64,000 nt of DNA, from the NCBI GenBank assembly GCA_951812925.1, contig OX638371.1:46350101-46414100 (forward strand). Reading direction: 5' to 3'. Each line of letters begins with the position of its first letter. Position 1 is the stretch's first letter. The notes under the pieces are model-generated. The model was not told where the DNA came from. It saw only the letters and a program-made list of their open reading frames with translations, and did no database searches. Source of the stretch: Calliopum simillimum. Taxonomy: Eukaryota > Arthropoda > Insecta > Diptera > Lauxaniidae. Positions 31,720 to 41,599 of the stretch are shown one piece after another. Position numbers and translations under genes: made by a program.

Positions 31720-32592
31720 ATGTCTTCTACCTCCTCCATCGCTGGTGATCTTCTGGAAGAGTTGACCATCCAGACAGAATCCGAGGTTCAATTTAGTGAA
31801 CCCAAGACTGTTCGCGAGCGTTCTCCGGATGTGGTGAGAAGTGTGGTGGTACAAGTGGCACGTCAAACGAAGTGTCGTTTGTGCTCGTTGGAGCATGGTC
31901 TTGCGGGGTGTCGTCAGTTCCTGGACAAGAACCTTGAGGGGCGATTCAGGGCAGTATTCAGTAATGGATATTGCTCCAATTGCCTGTCATCAGGTCACTT
32001 GCGCCAGGGCTGCCGAAGCACCGGAAGATGTCACCACTGTGGTGATGATCACCACACTCTTCAGCACTCACCCACTCGGGGACGTTCTCGACAGTCCTCC
32101 TCTTCCAGGAGGTCCCAAAGAAGGAGAGCGGGTCGTAAGGCAAAGGCACAACGAGACTATCCCAGTCATCACCGTGGTCAGCCAGCGCTTCAGGGGTCAA
32201 ATACGGGGTCCCGTCAGAGACCGCAGTCAGGACCAAGTGCGTCCTCGACTAAGGCAAAAGTCCCTACGCGGCATCCCCCTGCAACACTTTCTGCGCTGAC
32301 TCTTCAACGCTTGGTAACACTCTTACCCACGGTCTTGATGCGGGTCATGGCGCATGGGCGCCTTGTGACGGAGCGTGCGTTATTGGACGCATGCTCATCA
32401 AAGACTCTGATTTCTGGGTCTTTGGTTAGGAGATGGCGGTTGCATACTTCTCACTTCGACGGTGAAGAGGTGTGTGCATTGCAGTTGCGGGCAAGAAACG
32501 ACACCAGCATGACTATCGATGTCATGGCGGTCGTTGATGCGAGGTGTGAGCTGCTGACTCCCCCGCGTACGCTGGATGCAAGGGCTCAATAG
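31720..32592 (+). CDS. Second Gag-like zinc-knuckle ORF between pol and the 3' LTR
   Basis: A 290-codon open frame, visibly much richer in G+C than the rest of the element. Residues about 45-120 hold three cysteine/histidine clusters: CRLCSLEHGLAGC, CSNCLSSGHLRQGC and CHHCGDDHHTLQH, like BEL Gag knuckles. A basic Arg/Ser-rich stretch (about 121-160) follows. The C-terminal part contains LVTERALLDACSSKTLISGS, resembling a BEL protease flap in which the Asp-Ser-Gly has become Asp-Ala-Cys. The frame stops at 32592, while one base over the next region carries the end of a BEL-type protease (32578-32752). It thus looks like the gag-protease junction of a different BEL lineage carried inside this one. 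It is not an envelope gene: no signal peptide or membrane segment is seen. Function as a separate protein is unknown. Confidence 0.75.
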   Translation: MSSTSSIAGDLLEELTIQTESEVQFSEPKTVRERSPDVVRSVVVQVARQTKCRLCSLEHGLAGCRQFLDKNLEGRFRAVFSNGYCSNCLSSGHLRQGCRSTGRCHHCGDDHHTLQHSPTRGRSRQSSSSRRSQRRRAGRKAKAQRDYPSHHRGQPALQGSNTGSRQRPQSGPSASSTKAKVPTRHPPATLSALTLQRLVTLLPTVLMRVMAHGRLVTERALLDACSSKTLISGSLVRRWRLHTSHFDGEEVCALQLRARNDTSMTIDVMAVVDARCELLTPPRTLDARAQ

Positions 32593-32870
32593 CCGATCCA
32601 GGCTTTTATAAATCGGGGCCGGTTCACATACGGCTTGGGGTAGACATCTACCCCAAGATTATGCTTACAGGCGTGTGCCCTACCACATGTGGCCAGCCCT
32701 TAGCTCAGAACACTATCTTCGGATTTGTTCTGTCAGGACCCTGTTCCTGGTAATCTTCGAAAACCGCGTGCCAAGTAAGAGGTTTTATTTCCATATTTTT
32801 TTTCCTCTTTCTTATGCCGTTTTTCTTCCTCTAGATGTTAGATGTTGCATTCTTGCAAGGCGGGCGGAAT
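32578..32870 (+). pseudogene. Second protease C-terminus, possible intron, polypurine tract
   Basis: A frame shifted relative to the previous ORF reads SIADPGF, GVDIYPKIML and LAQNTIFGFVLSGP up to a stop at about 32752, matching the BEL protease end block. A candidate donor (CCTG|GTAATC, about 32749) and acceptor (TTTCTTCCTCTAG, ending at about 32834) lie further on. AAGGCGGGCGGAA at 32858-32870 is the polypurine tract next to the 3' LTR. Confidence 0.6.
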
Positions 32871-33157
32871 GTTGACACCAGCAATGAACACCCTATGCTC
32901 GCACAGCTGTTTTCATTCTAGTTAGTAAGGTTATTCTATGTTTTTTTCCCTTTCTCCTTTCTACGTTTTTTCTTGTGAGGGCAGCGCTTCTCGCTCCCTT
33001 TTCTATCTCGACATTGTTCTCATGTCGATGTGGCAATAAAGTTGGGTTACAAATCAAACTCCGCGAGTTTTTAATTATTTTGCCGCAAATTTCCCCAAGT
33101 TTTTTTAAAAGTTTTGAAGTTTAATTTTCCCCCGTAATTTTCCCGCCGGAAAAATCA
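32871..33157 (+). repeat. BEL 3' LTR
   Basis: 287 bp, TGTTGACACC...GAAAAATCA, about 95% identical by eye to the 5' LTR. Confidence 0.95.
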
Positions 33158-33274
33158 CATAGGCTTGAGCTTACGTCGAAATCCAAAAAGAATAGCAAAC
33201 CGAATCTCTTGCTGCGTTGGCATTGGAATATCTGCTGACATTGTTTCACAAATTTTACGTTTTCCTCTCTCCAT
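33158..33274 (-). pseudogene. Mariner transposase, N-terminal piece beyond the BEL
   Basis: Minus-strand start ATG at 33274 (MERGKRKIC), then PTQQEIRFAILFGFRRKLKP up to the BEL target duplication CATAG. The Q-E-I-R-F-x-I-L-F-x-F-R-x-x-L-K-P block is the classic mariner N-terminus. Its reading frame continues directly into EIFNECQ at 26349 when the target duplication is counted once, so the BEL inserted inside this codon series. Confidence 0.85.
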
Positions 33275-33402
33275 TTTGACCGATCTTTCTGAAAATTAAA
33301 ATGATATATCGTTAGACTATAACAAATAATACACAATTTTTTGATTTACTAAAAATTTATAACATGACACCAACTAAGCGAACTTTTGTTAGGCCCCACG
33401 TA

Positions 33403-33625
33403 TGCAGAAACAAAAGAATTTGATGTAGAGATGGGCGCGTGATGTGATTTTCGTCGTGACATTAACAGGAACGATGTGTCACGAAGTGTTCGTGCTAGAA
33501 AATTGGAATTCTTGCGTGCTCGTGCGTGTTCGTGATATCTTCAAGTTTTCTCAAATTTTGCGATTGTTCTTCTATTTTCGGATTTTCCATAATCTTCTTA
33601 TACGAGCTAAAATTATGTTTGTTTC
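33403..33625. other. Mariner flank, possible single hAT end
   Basis: TAGAGATGGGCGCGTGATG at 33426 resembles a hAT terminus and is followed by CGTGAC/GTCACG-type inverted bits near 33455-33485. No partner end or target duplication was found. Confidence 0.3.
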
Positions 33626-34075
33626 TTTGTACTTATTTCTGTGCCAAATATTTTTCTCAAAAACGGCTACAGCGATTTTAATGAAACTTGGAAAAGTGTT
33701 AGACATAAGCATACAATGAAGAATGAGCTAGGTTTGAACTTTGTAAATGCTCACCAGGGGGCGTGGCACTGCCCTAAATTTTAAATTTGATTTAGTCATA
33801 ACTCGCAAACTATGCAAGGTATTTAGATGAAATTTGGTGAGCGGGTACGACTTAATAATACCTCATAATAGACAAAAAGTGGGCGGGATCGAAGAAGTGC
33901 CACGCCCACTTTTTAGCCCTTGAAAATTTGGATTCAATATTACTCCAAAAAGACTCACAACAATTTTAATGAAAATGTAGGTGATGTCACCTCTGCAAAC
34001 AAGGATTAATATGTGATACGCCGTTATATTGGGAAAACTCGTTGAATGGCGTGGCACCGCAATAGTCATTCCAGA
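33626..34075 (+). repeat. GGGCGTGGCAC-box dispersed repeat, inverted to 37440-37885
   Basis: The whole stretch (TACTTATTTCTGTGCCAAAT, the GGGGGCGTGGCAC box, CTCGCAAACTATGCAAGGTA, AAGTGGGCGGGATCGAAGAA, then AACTCGTTGAATGGCGTGGC) is the reverse complement of 37440-37885. It has an uninterrupted TTGTACTTATTTC site that corresponds to the filled site of the element at 37886. Confidence 0.75.
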
Positions 34076-34650
34076 TATGATTGTTGATGCTTAGTCCAAG
34101 CCCGGTCTTAGAATTGCTCTTTTACATCTGAATTTTGAGATATCCTTACATAAAAGCTTAAAGGACACCATTTTTTCCGATTTTTGGAGTTATATAACAA
34201 GACAAGGTAATTTTAAGCCGAAAAATCTGGAATGACAGCTAATAGCCCTATTTTATTTCTTCAAAACACAATCAAGCAATTGATATCTTATTTTTTTGTC
34301 GGAGATATCTTAACCTAAAAAGCTAAAAAAATTCAAAAACGCGATTTTTGGCTGTATTGGATGTTATATGCAGGACGCACAAAATTTGTCTGCTAATTTC
34401 TATAACAAGAATCATTTGGTACTTTTTTTGGCTTCAAATTGATCTATTTAATGGTCATCTGCAATATTTTTCTGCATAGTTATGATAATTTTAAAATCAC
34501 ACCATAAAGTTCAATGTGCAAAATCTCGGTTTTCGGCTATATTTGAGGTTGTATCTTCAAAATGAGCTACAAAGAGGCCTCTTGTGATTGTTTTCTACAA
34601 AGTGATTACTATTTTAAGATGAAATGCTGCAGCAATATAAGGAGTACTCG
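34060..34650 (+). repeat. Foldback family X, single arm
   Basis: Shares GATGCTTAGTCCAAGCCCGG-type start, AAGGACACCATTTTTTCC, GGAGATATCTTAACCTAAAA, TTGGATGTTATATGCAGGAC, TCGGTTTTCGGCTATATTTG and AAAATGAGCTACAAAG in this order with 50540-51160 (+), and inverted with 41600-42215, 51170-51790 and 60360-61020. Confidence 0.75.
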
Positions 34651-34970
34651 TACACTATATTTTAGTGACACCCCTGTGCAGGGACGGACTGGCTGCTCAT
34701 ATCGGCCCGAGAGTTGTTAGCGGCCCTTTTTGAAACATTGGGAAAAATTTTGGGAACACATTTAAAAATTTGTATTTTTACTTTTCTGATTTACTTTCTA
34801 ATGTACATTAGATAGGGTTGAAGATTAGATTCATCCATAACGACTCAGAAGTTAGAAGGACTTTAAACACAATATCTGCATAATTTTTTCTTCATTTTAA
34901 TTCTCCTGATTTCTCATAATTTTTTTTTCGCAGAATGGACACCGAAAGTTGCTTAAAAAATAAAGACTAT
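34651..34970. other. Unclassified, possible hAT end
   Basis: CAGGGACGGACTGGC at 34679 looks like a hAT terminus, followed by CGGCCCGAGAG. No matching right end was found before the MITE at 34971. Confidence 0.3.
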
Positions 34971-35252
34971 GGGCGACTTCCTAAACGTCCGTTGCTTTGT
35001 GTTGAAATAGCATTTTCGTAAAAAAAATGTCGCAGAATTTTAGGAGGTTAGTTTTTTTACTGCATCATTCTTGCATTTCATATCGCCTAACTACAAATCG
35101 TTGACAATGCATAGCAATCAGCGCATCAATAACAAAGTTGATGCTTTTTGTAAACTTTGCTCTTAAGTCAAAAAATTCCTAAAATTATGCGACATTTTTT
35201 TTTACGAAAATGCTGTTTCAACACAAAACAACGGACGTTTAGGAAGTCGCCC
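34971..35252. mobile_element. Foldback MITE with about 80-bp TIRs
   Basis: GGGCGACTTCCTAAACGTCC at the left is mirrored at the right. The complementarity extends about 80 bp inward (TTGTGTTGAAA, AGCATTTTCGTAAAAAAAAT). TAT occurs immediately outside both ends, compatible with a TA target or a 3-bp duplication. No coding capacity. Confidence 0.75.
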
Positions 35253-35330
35253 TATGTTCTTGAAAAAATTTCGGCGCCAAAAAATTGTTTATTTTTTGTG
35301 TAGTATAGATAATATTCGGTTGCAAAAATC

Positions 35331-35901
35331 AATTGAGGAGTGGCCGTACCAAAGGGCCTAAGTGCCAAAATTTGATATTCGTCGTTTTTAATGTAAAAAT
35401 GTTCTATGGACTATTATCAACGATTCTACAAAAAAAAGTGCCATAAAATATTGTATAGTTTAAAATAAATTAAATAATAGATCGCAAATACAGTGCCATG
35501 TCTAGAATAGTTTTATTTAGAAAGTTTTATTTATTTTAAGTGGACGTTAAACCTTTTCCATAGGTGTACAACAAGGTACTTACGCCTTTTCTACAGAACA
35601 AAAGCAAGGTACTTATGCCCTTTCTCTTGCAATAAAGCAAGGTACTTATGCCCTTTCTATTGCAAGAAAGCAAGGTACTTGTGCCCTTTCTAAAACAATT
35701 GCGTATTTAATTGTTTTTTAAATAACCTATCCATTTAATATTACAAATTATGTTATGAATTAATTTTCCGTTGTATTTTATAAGCTATGAAATAATAACA
35801 TTATAAAAATTTTTAAAAAAATCTGAAATATTCATTGTTTTATTAATAACTCAAAACTATTAAAATGGTACTTAGGCCCTTTGGTACGGCCACTCCTCAA
35901 T
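35331..35901. mobile_element. MITE with GAGGAGTGGCCGTACC ends
   Basis: AATTGAGGAGTGGCCGTACC at the left and its mirror at 35882-35901 delimit the element. The inverted repeat extends through AAAGGGCCTAAGTRCCA. CAATTG lies at both borders, so the target duplication is hard to separate from the TIR. It contains the 33-bp tandem array at 35572-35703. Confidence 0.75.
35572..35703. repeat. 33-bp tandem array, four units
   Basis: CAAGGTACTTATGCCCTTTC or a near copy starts at 35572, 35605, 35638 and 35671, exactly 33 bp apart. The unit core GGTACTTATGCCCTTT is a variant of the host element's own terminal GGTACTTAGGCCCTTT. Confidence 0.85.
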
Positions 35902-36759
35902 TGTTTGCGTATTTCAATTATACGCAAATTGTATGGAGGAAATTTTATCGACCTCGGCTACCCCCTATGTGAAAGTTCATTCAATTCTATGAGTATTTGC
36001 CGAAGGAACTATACCTCTGCGTTCAACTTTAGTTCGGCGCATTTTTGATCGAAAATTGTACCTTTCATCAATATTTTTTTTTATTTTCATACTAAATTTT
36101 AAAAATTTTTATAAAGACAAAAGTAATATCATTATATGATTTGGCTGGTATTCTGTCAGTAATCAATAAAATTGGGTTCTGTTTACAGTTCACTTGATGG
36201 TGTGGAATTGATGCTATATATTTAAAAAAGTGATATGAGTCAAATAGCCGATTATTATGACCAACTTTCAAAATAAACGATTCATATTTTTGGATGAATT
36301 TTTTCAAACAAAACACCAACCTAGGCTGAAATTTCATTCAATTCTATGAATATTTGCCCAAGGAACCATACCTCTACGTTCAACTTTAGTTCGGCGCATT
36401 TTCAATTGAAAATTTTACCTTGCGTTTAATATTTAGTACCTGGAGACCGATCCCTGCTCGGTCAACAATATGATTTTATTATTTTAGTCGATGTTTTTAT
36501 TCATAGCTATTTTCTTATATGAAACTCGTACCCTTTCACCTCCAATGCTTTCAAAATGATAAATAGAAAAATATCAAGAACTCCAAATTTTTAAGAGAAA
36601 TAGGATGACCTAAAATAAATAAATGCGATACGCCACGCACCCAAAATATTTCATCTCTTGTATGGGGGCTGAAATATCGTATCATCATGCCTCGGAAAAT
36701 TCATTCCATTTTTTTTTGTGCATGAGTAATTAACTAAAATTTTTATTTTGGTAAAAAGT
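35902..36759. repeat. Dispersed repeat with internal duplication, inverted to 39540-39830
   Basis: ACCTCTGCGTTCAACTTTAG, GTTCGGCGCATTTT and CATTCAATTCTATGAGTATT occur near 35980-36050 and again near 36330-36405, about 350 bp apart. The segment 35940-36330 (including ATTTGGCTGGTATTCTGTCA) is inverted at 39540-39830 and present directly at 39150-39300. The part 36440-36759 is unassigned. Confidence 0.65.
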
Positions 36760-37885
36760 GCGCGTGGCAATTATTGAACAAAGCGCACTTTTCGTTATGC
36801 TTTAGATACTCATGATACAGATCCGCATACCAAATTTCATCAAAATATGTTGTACCATTTTCGAGAAATAGCATTTAATTTGTTTTACTTGTATGGGACG
36901 TTCCACGCCCACTTGTGATATTATGCCCACTTTCAGCTAGTAGGTGCCTCATAAAAAGAAGATTCCCTACAATTAAATTCAGAAAGATTGCTTTAGCAGT
37001 TTTCTTTTTATAGCGTATTCAATTTTTGTGGGCGGTGCCACACCCTCCAACGAGTTTTCCTAATATAACGGCATATCACATATTAATACTTGTTTTCAGG
37101 GGAAGAATATTTTAAATTTTCATTAAAATTGTTAAAGTCGTTTTCGAGTAATATTGAATTAAAATTTTCAATAGTTAAAAAAAGGGCGTGGCACTTCTTC
37201 GATACCGCCCACTTTTCGGTTATTACAAGGCATTGATAAGTAGTACCTGCATACCAAATTTCATTAAAATATCTTGTAACAATTGCGAGGAATAGCATTT
37301 AACGTATTTTGGTTGTATGGGAGGTTCCACGCGCAATGGCGACATTTCGCCCACTTTCAAATCAGAGATGCCCTATTGCAATTAGGCTCCTCAATGTTAA
37401 TTTCAGAATGTTTGCTTTATTAGTTTTCTTTTTATACCGTTTTATATTTTTGTGGGCGGTGCCACGCCCTTCAACGAGTTTTCTCAATATAACGGCGTAT
37501 TACATACAAATCCTTGTTTTAAGAGGTAATATATCCTAAATTTTCATAAATATTGTTGGAGTCGTTTTTGAGTTATATTGAATCAAAATTTTCAAGGGCT
37601 GAAAAGTGGGCGTGGCACTTCTTCGATCCCGCCCACTTTTTGTCTGTTACAAGGGAATATTAAGCCGTACCCGCTCACCAAATTTCATCTAAATACCTTG
37701 TATGGTTTGCGAGTTATGACTAAATCAAATTTAAAATTTAGTACAGTGCCACGCCCTCTGGTGAGCATTTACAAAGTTCAAACCTAGCTCATTCTTCATT
37801 GTTTGCTAATATCTAACAATATTCCAAGTTTCATTGAAATCGCTGTATCCGATTTCGAGAAAAAATATTGGCACAGAAATAAGTA
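36760..37885 (-). repeat. GGGCGTGGCAC-box repeat, 424-bp tandem duplication
   Basis: GTGGGCGGTGCCAC at 37029 and 37453, CCAACGAGTTTTC/TCAACGAGTTTTC, AAAATTTTCAA and GGGCGTGGCACTTCTTCGAT repeat with a period of about 424 bp. The right unit is inverted relative to 33626-34075. Confidence 0.7.
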
Positions 37886-39132
37886 GGGGAAGATGGGGTA
37901 GATTCGTACAGTTTCTACTTTATGGCTAAAAATAAAGCAAGCTACCAGCTTTTTCAAAATAACTAGTATGCAGTAAAATAAGTACAATATTAAGCTTTTA
38001 ATGTAGTGTAAGCTAAAGACGGTCCGATTTATCATTTAAGAGCAATGACAGATTTTCTGAAGATACTCAAAATGTACGAATGTGCCCCATATGCGGGGTA
38101 CTTTCATACATAACGTGGGGTATACGTGCAACGGTGGATGCAGCAATTAAGGCGATGAAATCGTATGTGGATCGAATGAAAGAGTATCCTCATGAAAGTA
38201 TAGAACATCTTTCGCATGCAGATCTGCCATAGAACTTGACTGGTATGTCCCAACAGATGCAAAATCTTCGTCGCTGCACAAAAGTTTGTTAAATGGCCAT
38301 ATTCTTGTTATTTCAAATGCACTTGTAATATTTTTACTATGACATGATTGAAAACTTTATCCAGACTTGAAATATTGTACATAGTAGGAACTTTTCCATG
38401 GTTATTGATATTCCAATTGCTGAATGCAGCTCTCAGTTTTCAATTAAAAGGCCCAATCAAGCCTCTATTGGTTGGAGACGGTGTGAAAAGTGTGAAAGGA
38501 GTAAGGAATAAACTATCCCGTTGCCCCAAGCATAATTAACTGCATCTATTGAGAAATGACTTTCATAGCTGTCGACTAGTGGTATATTAAGGTTATCTTT
38601 GGAGTATTGCGTTTGCTTTTAGACGTGTTTCAGTAATTCCATGAATTAATTGGTAATTATACATCGGCTCTTAATTTTGTTATACTAAATAAATTGAAAT
38701 TACGCTTCATAGGGGTAAATTTGTGTGTACGAATGTACCCCGTAACTATAAGCACGAATGTGCCCCAAATTGATCAATATAGATTGTTGTTATTTCTATT
38801 AAAACTATTAGCAAAATCGCAAAATTAGTAAACACACAGTAAAATAGCATATCTGTTTTTGAACTAGCAGAAGTATTTTAAAATTTTAGCATAAAATTAT
38901 TACCATTAAACGAAGTTAAAGTCAGATAAGAAAATAACTTTTGCACTGGAAAAACACACAAAGTCTTTTTTCGGCCAAGTCAACAATCGTACCACCGCCA
39001 CATTTCACAAGCTAAATGGCTGCAAAAGCACCAATATTGCATGTGAAGGAGCGGACGTGCTAACTTCTTTAGTTTTCGAAATAAAGCCACTGTACGAAGG
39101 TGCCCCGTGTACGAAGGTACCCCGTCTTCCCC
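37886..39132. mobile_element. TA-flanked DNA element with GGGGAAGAYGGGGTA ends
   Basis: GGGGAAGATGGGGTAGATTC at the left mirrors GTACCCCGTCTTCCCC at the right. TA flanks both (37884-37885, 39133-39134). The paralogous sequence at 33626-33660, read inverted, has the site without the element and with one TA. A box GTACGAATGTGCCCC or GTACGAAGGTRCCCCG is repeated inside (about 38074, 38728, 38754, 39094, 39108). A frame near 38134-38232 (DAAIKAMKSYVDRMKEY) has no family I recognise. Confidence 0.8.
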
Positions 39133-39840
39133 TACGAACAAAAAAACAAAATTCCTATAAAGACAAAAGTAATATCATAATATGTTTTGGCTGGTATTCT
39201 GTCAGTAATCAATAAAATTGGGTTTTGTTTTCACGAAAAGTTTACTTGATAGCGTGGAATTGATTATATTTATTCCAAAAAATAATATCGGTCAAATAAC
39301 CAATTTATTATAAACGATTCATATTTTTACATGGATTTTTCAATCCAAACCACAACCCAAGTGTTTTTGGATGCTAGGATGCCGAATCTGACACTCATTT
39401 TTTTCCAGGGCAACATCTACATAGTGGCAGTTTTAGGAAATAAATTAAGCGCTTTTTTTAACTTTACCAAAAATCTATGTAAAAATATGAATCGTTTATA
39501 ATAAATATATATAATTTGACCGATATAATTTTTTGGAATAAATATAATTAACCAACTCCACGCCATCAAGTAAACTTTTCTTAAAAACAGAACCCAATTT
39601 TATTGATTACTGACAAAATACCAGCCAAAACATATTATGATATTACTTTTGTCTCTATAGGAATTTTGAAAACTAAGCATAAAAATAAATATTGATGAAA
39701 GGCACAATTTTCGATCAAAAATGCGCCGAACTAAAGTTGAACGTAGAGGTATAGTTCCTTGAGCAAATATTCATAGAATTGAATGAACTTTCACATAGGG
39801 GGGTAGCCGAGATCAGTTTTCAAATCGGCCCACCCTAGTG
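39133..39840. repeat. Hairpin-forming repeat, related to 35940-36330
   Basis: 39150-39340 and 39460-39680 are inverted copies of each other (TTTGGCTGGTATTCTGTCAG, AATAAAATTGGGTT, AAACGATTCATATTTTTACAT), with a 120-bp loop. The end 39700-39830 mirrors 35930-36060. Confidence 0.7.
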
Positions 39841-40126
39841 TACATTTTTTCAGAATTTTTTGAGACGTTTTATAACTTTTTATATATTGGTCAAAGAAAT
39901 TAAAAAAGCTGAAGAAATTCTGGAAAATTCACACGTATACTTTGGAAAATTCTAAGCATTTTAATGCTTATAAACTTGTTTTGCATCATACAAATCGAAC
40001 CACTTTATTGTAAATGTCTATTTTTTTTTATAAAAAATCTGAATGGTATTGCTTTACTGAAATCTTAATAACTTTTTAAAATATGAACCGATTTTGGTTA
40101 ACATGGGCTAATAAAAAAACATAAAA
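39841..40126. other. AT-rich, nothing recognised
   Basis: No open frame, repeat or inverted structure could be supported. Confidence 0.4.
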
Positions 40127-40946
40127 CTAGTAAGGGTGTATTCTTTGGCCTGCCCAAACATTTAATACCCTACACTGCAGTATTTTTAAAATTTTGCTCA
40201 TATGCTTGCTTGCTTGCATTTATAGTTCTCGTCTAGTTTTAACTCAGAGTGTGCATTTATAGTCCTTAACATTGGAGTGAAATTTAGTTGGGTTTTCTCA
40301 AAAAACTCTTTCAGTATAGCATTTTGAAATGTATGCTTATGTGGGAGGTGCCACGCCCTCTTATCTGATTTTACCTAGTTTTTGCTCAGAGCTTGCATTT
40401 ATAGTTCTTAGCGTTTGAGTAAAACTTAGTTTGACTATCTCAAAAAACGCTTTCAGTATAAGCTTTTGAAGCTTTTGCGTATATGGGAGGTGCCGCGTCC
40501 TCTTGTCCGAATCCGCCCAGTTTTTTCTTAGAGCATGCGCTGATAATTCTTAGTGCTTATGAGTATTTTGGTTTAATTGTCGTGACAAATACTCCTAAAG
40601 TTGCATTTTGAACATATTTTTTGCATGGGTGGTAGGCGTGCCCGTTAACTGATTTCGCTCATTTTCAATCCCACGAGCTAATTTTTACGACAAAAGCAGT
40701 GTACCAAATTTCATCCAATTATCGTGCTTAGGTTTCCCGTAAAAAATATTTCCACGCACAGCCAACCAGCCAGCCAGCCAGCCAGACAGACGGACATGGC
40801 TATATCGACTCAGGAGGTGACGCTGATCAAGAATATATATACTTTTCCATGCCTGAGAATACATACATACATATCTTCCACGCCTCCTTCTCTGCGTTAC
40901 AAACGGAAGGACAAAGTGAATATACCCTGGGTGTAGGGTATAAAAA
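40127..40946 (-). mobile_element. DINE-1-like element, complete
   Basis: On the minus strand it begins TTATACCCTACACCCAGGG and ends CACCCTTACTAG. A hairpin of TTTGG and GGCC blocks and the subterminal GTGTAGGGTATT lie just inside the 3' end. The core contains about five diverged subrepeats of about 130 bp (GGGAGGTGCCRCG, TCTTGTCCGA, CAGAGCTTGCATTTATAGTT, AAAAAACKCTTTCAGTATA). A (CATA)n insertion at about 40860 breaks the head, and CAGC-type (CCAG)n repeats occur at 40767-40783. Confidence 0.85.
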
Positions 40947-41599
40947 AGTGTATTTATACACATAATGGCTAAAAATCCGTGTTTTGTTTGGCTCTATTAT
41001 GAAAATTTGTAAAAACTACTATAAAAATGAACTTTCCGTTGCTATAACTTAGCAAATTTACTCAAATCTTTATTATTGGTGCATTTGTTCGAAGTATTAT
41101 AAATTTTTCTTTAAAAATAAATTCGATCGAAATTGAGTTTCTCCAAATATATTCTTCAAATTGAAGGAATAACGCCAAAAACCATAATTTTCGATAATCT
41201 CAAGATCAGCCCGTAGGAAAAAAAGCTATTGCGATTTTCGGAATCAGCGACCTCAAATTAGTTTCAAAAATATTTTGTCCAAAATGTTGCAAGCATAATT
41301 TATTTATTTGTAATGTAATGTATTCAACACAGCGGAACATACACTTGTAATAATGAGCGCAGCAAAACAAGAAAGCATTTTTCTCAGTGTTTGCAGATTG
41401 CTTTGATTTGTTTTTAGCTTTTTTTTTAATTCATCTGAATTAAATTTAAAATATTTAAAACTTCTTGCTTTTCAATTCAATTTTTATGTAAATTATTAAT
41501 AATTTTTAAACATAAAAAAAAAAAATTTTCCGCAGTCTACATGCCCAAAATGTTCATTGGCCCATCATGAATCTCCCGAACTCGCGTATGGCCAGTTCG
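40947..41599. other. Unclassified AT-rich stretch
   Basis: No gene or structured element seen. Homology to family X begins near 41600. Confidence 0.4.

Larger units (their letters stand above)
26350..33157 (+). mobile_element. BEL/Pao LTR retrotransposon with two LTRs and 5-bp TSD
   Basis: LTRs at both ends, TG...CA termini, and CATAG at 26345-26349 and 33158-33162 define a complete insertion of 6808 bp. Internal order is leader, degenerate gag, protease, RT, RNase H, integrase, then an extra gag/protease-like frame and a polypurine tract. The coding region has several stops and frameshifts and the integrase has an internal deletion, so the copy is not autonomous. LTR divergence of about a dozen substitutions shows the insertion is not very recent. 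Confidence 0.95.
25281..33400 (-). mobile_element. Mariner (rosa/irritans-like), split by a BEL element
   Basis: TIRs of 30 bp lie at 25281-25310 and 33371-33400. They share 28 of 30 positions (CGTRGGGCCTAAMAAAAGTT core) and are flanked by TA (25279-25280, 33401-33402). Without the inserted BEL and one copy of its CATAG target duplication, the element is about 1.3 kb, the normal mariner size. The transposase runs on the minus strand and is interrupted by the BEL 39 codons after its start. Confidence 0.9.

Noticed and set aside
31841..32299. 152-codon alternative frame within the second gag-like ORF
   Set aside because: It overlaps the knuckle frame and carries no motif; it stays open because of high GC.
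33426..33445. Single hAT-like end TAGAGATGGGCG
   Set aside because: No second end or 8-bp duplication found.
34679..34694. Single hAT-like end CAGGGACGGACTGGC
   Set aside because: No matching inverted end in the window.
35572..35703. Possible CRISPR-like array of 33-bp units
   Set aside because: Units are contiguous without spacers and lie inside a eukaryotic MITE.
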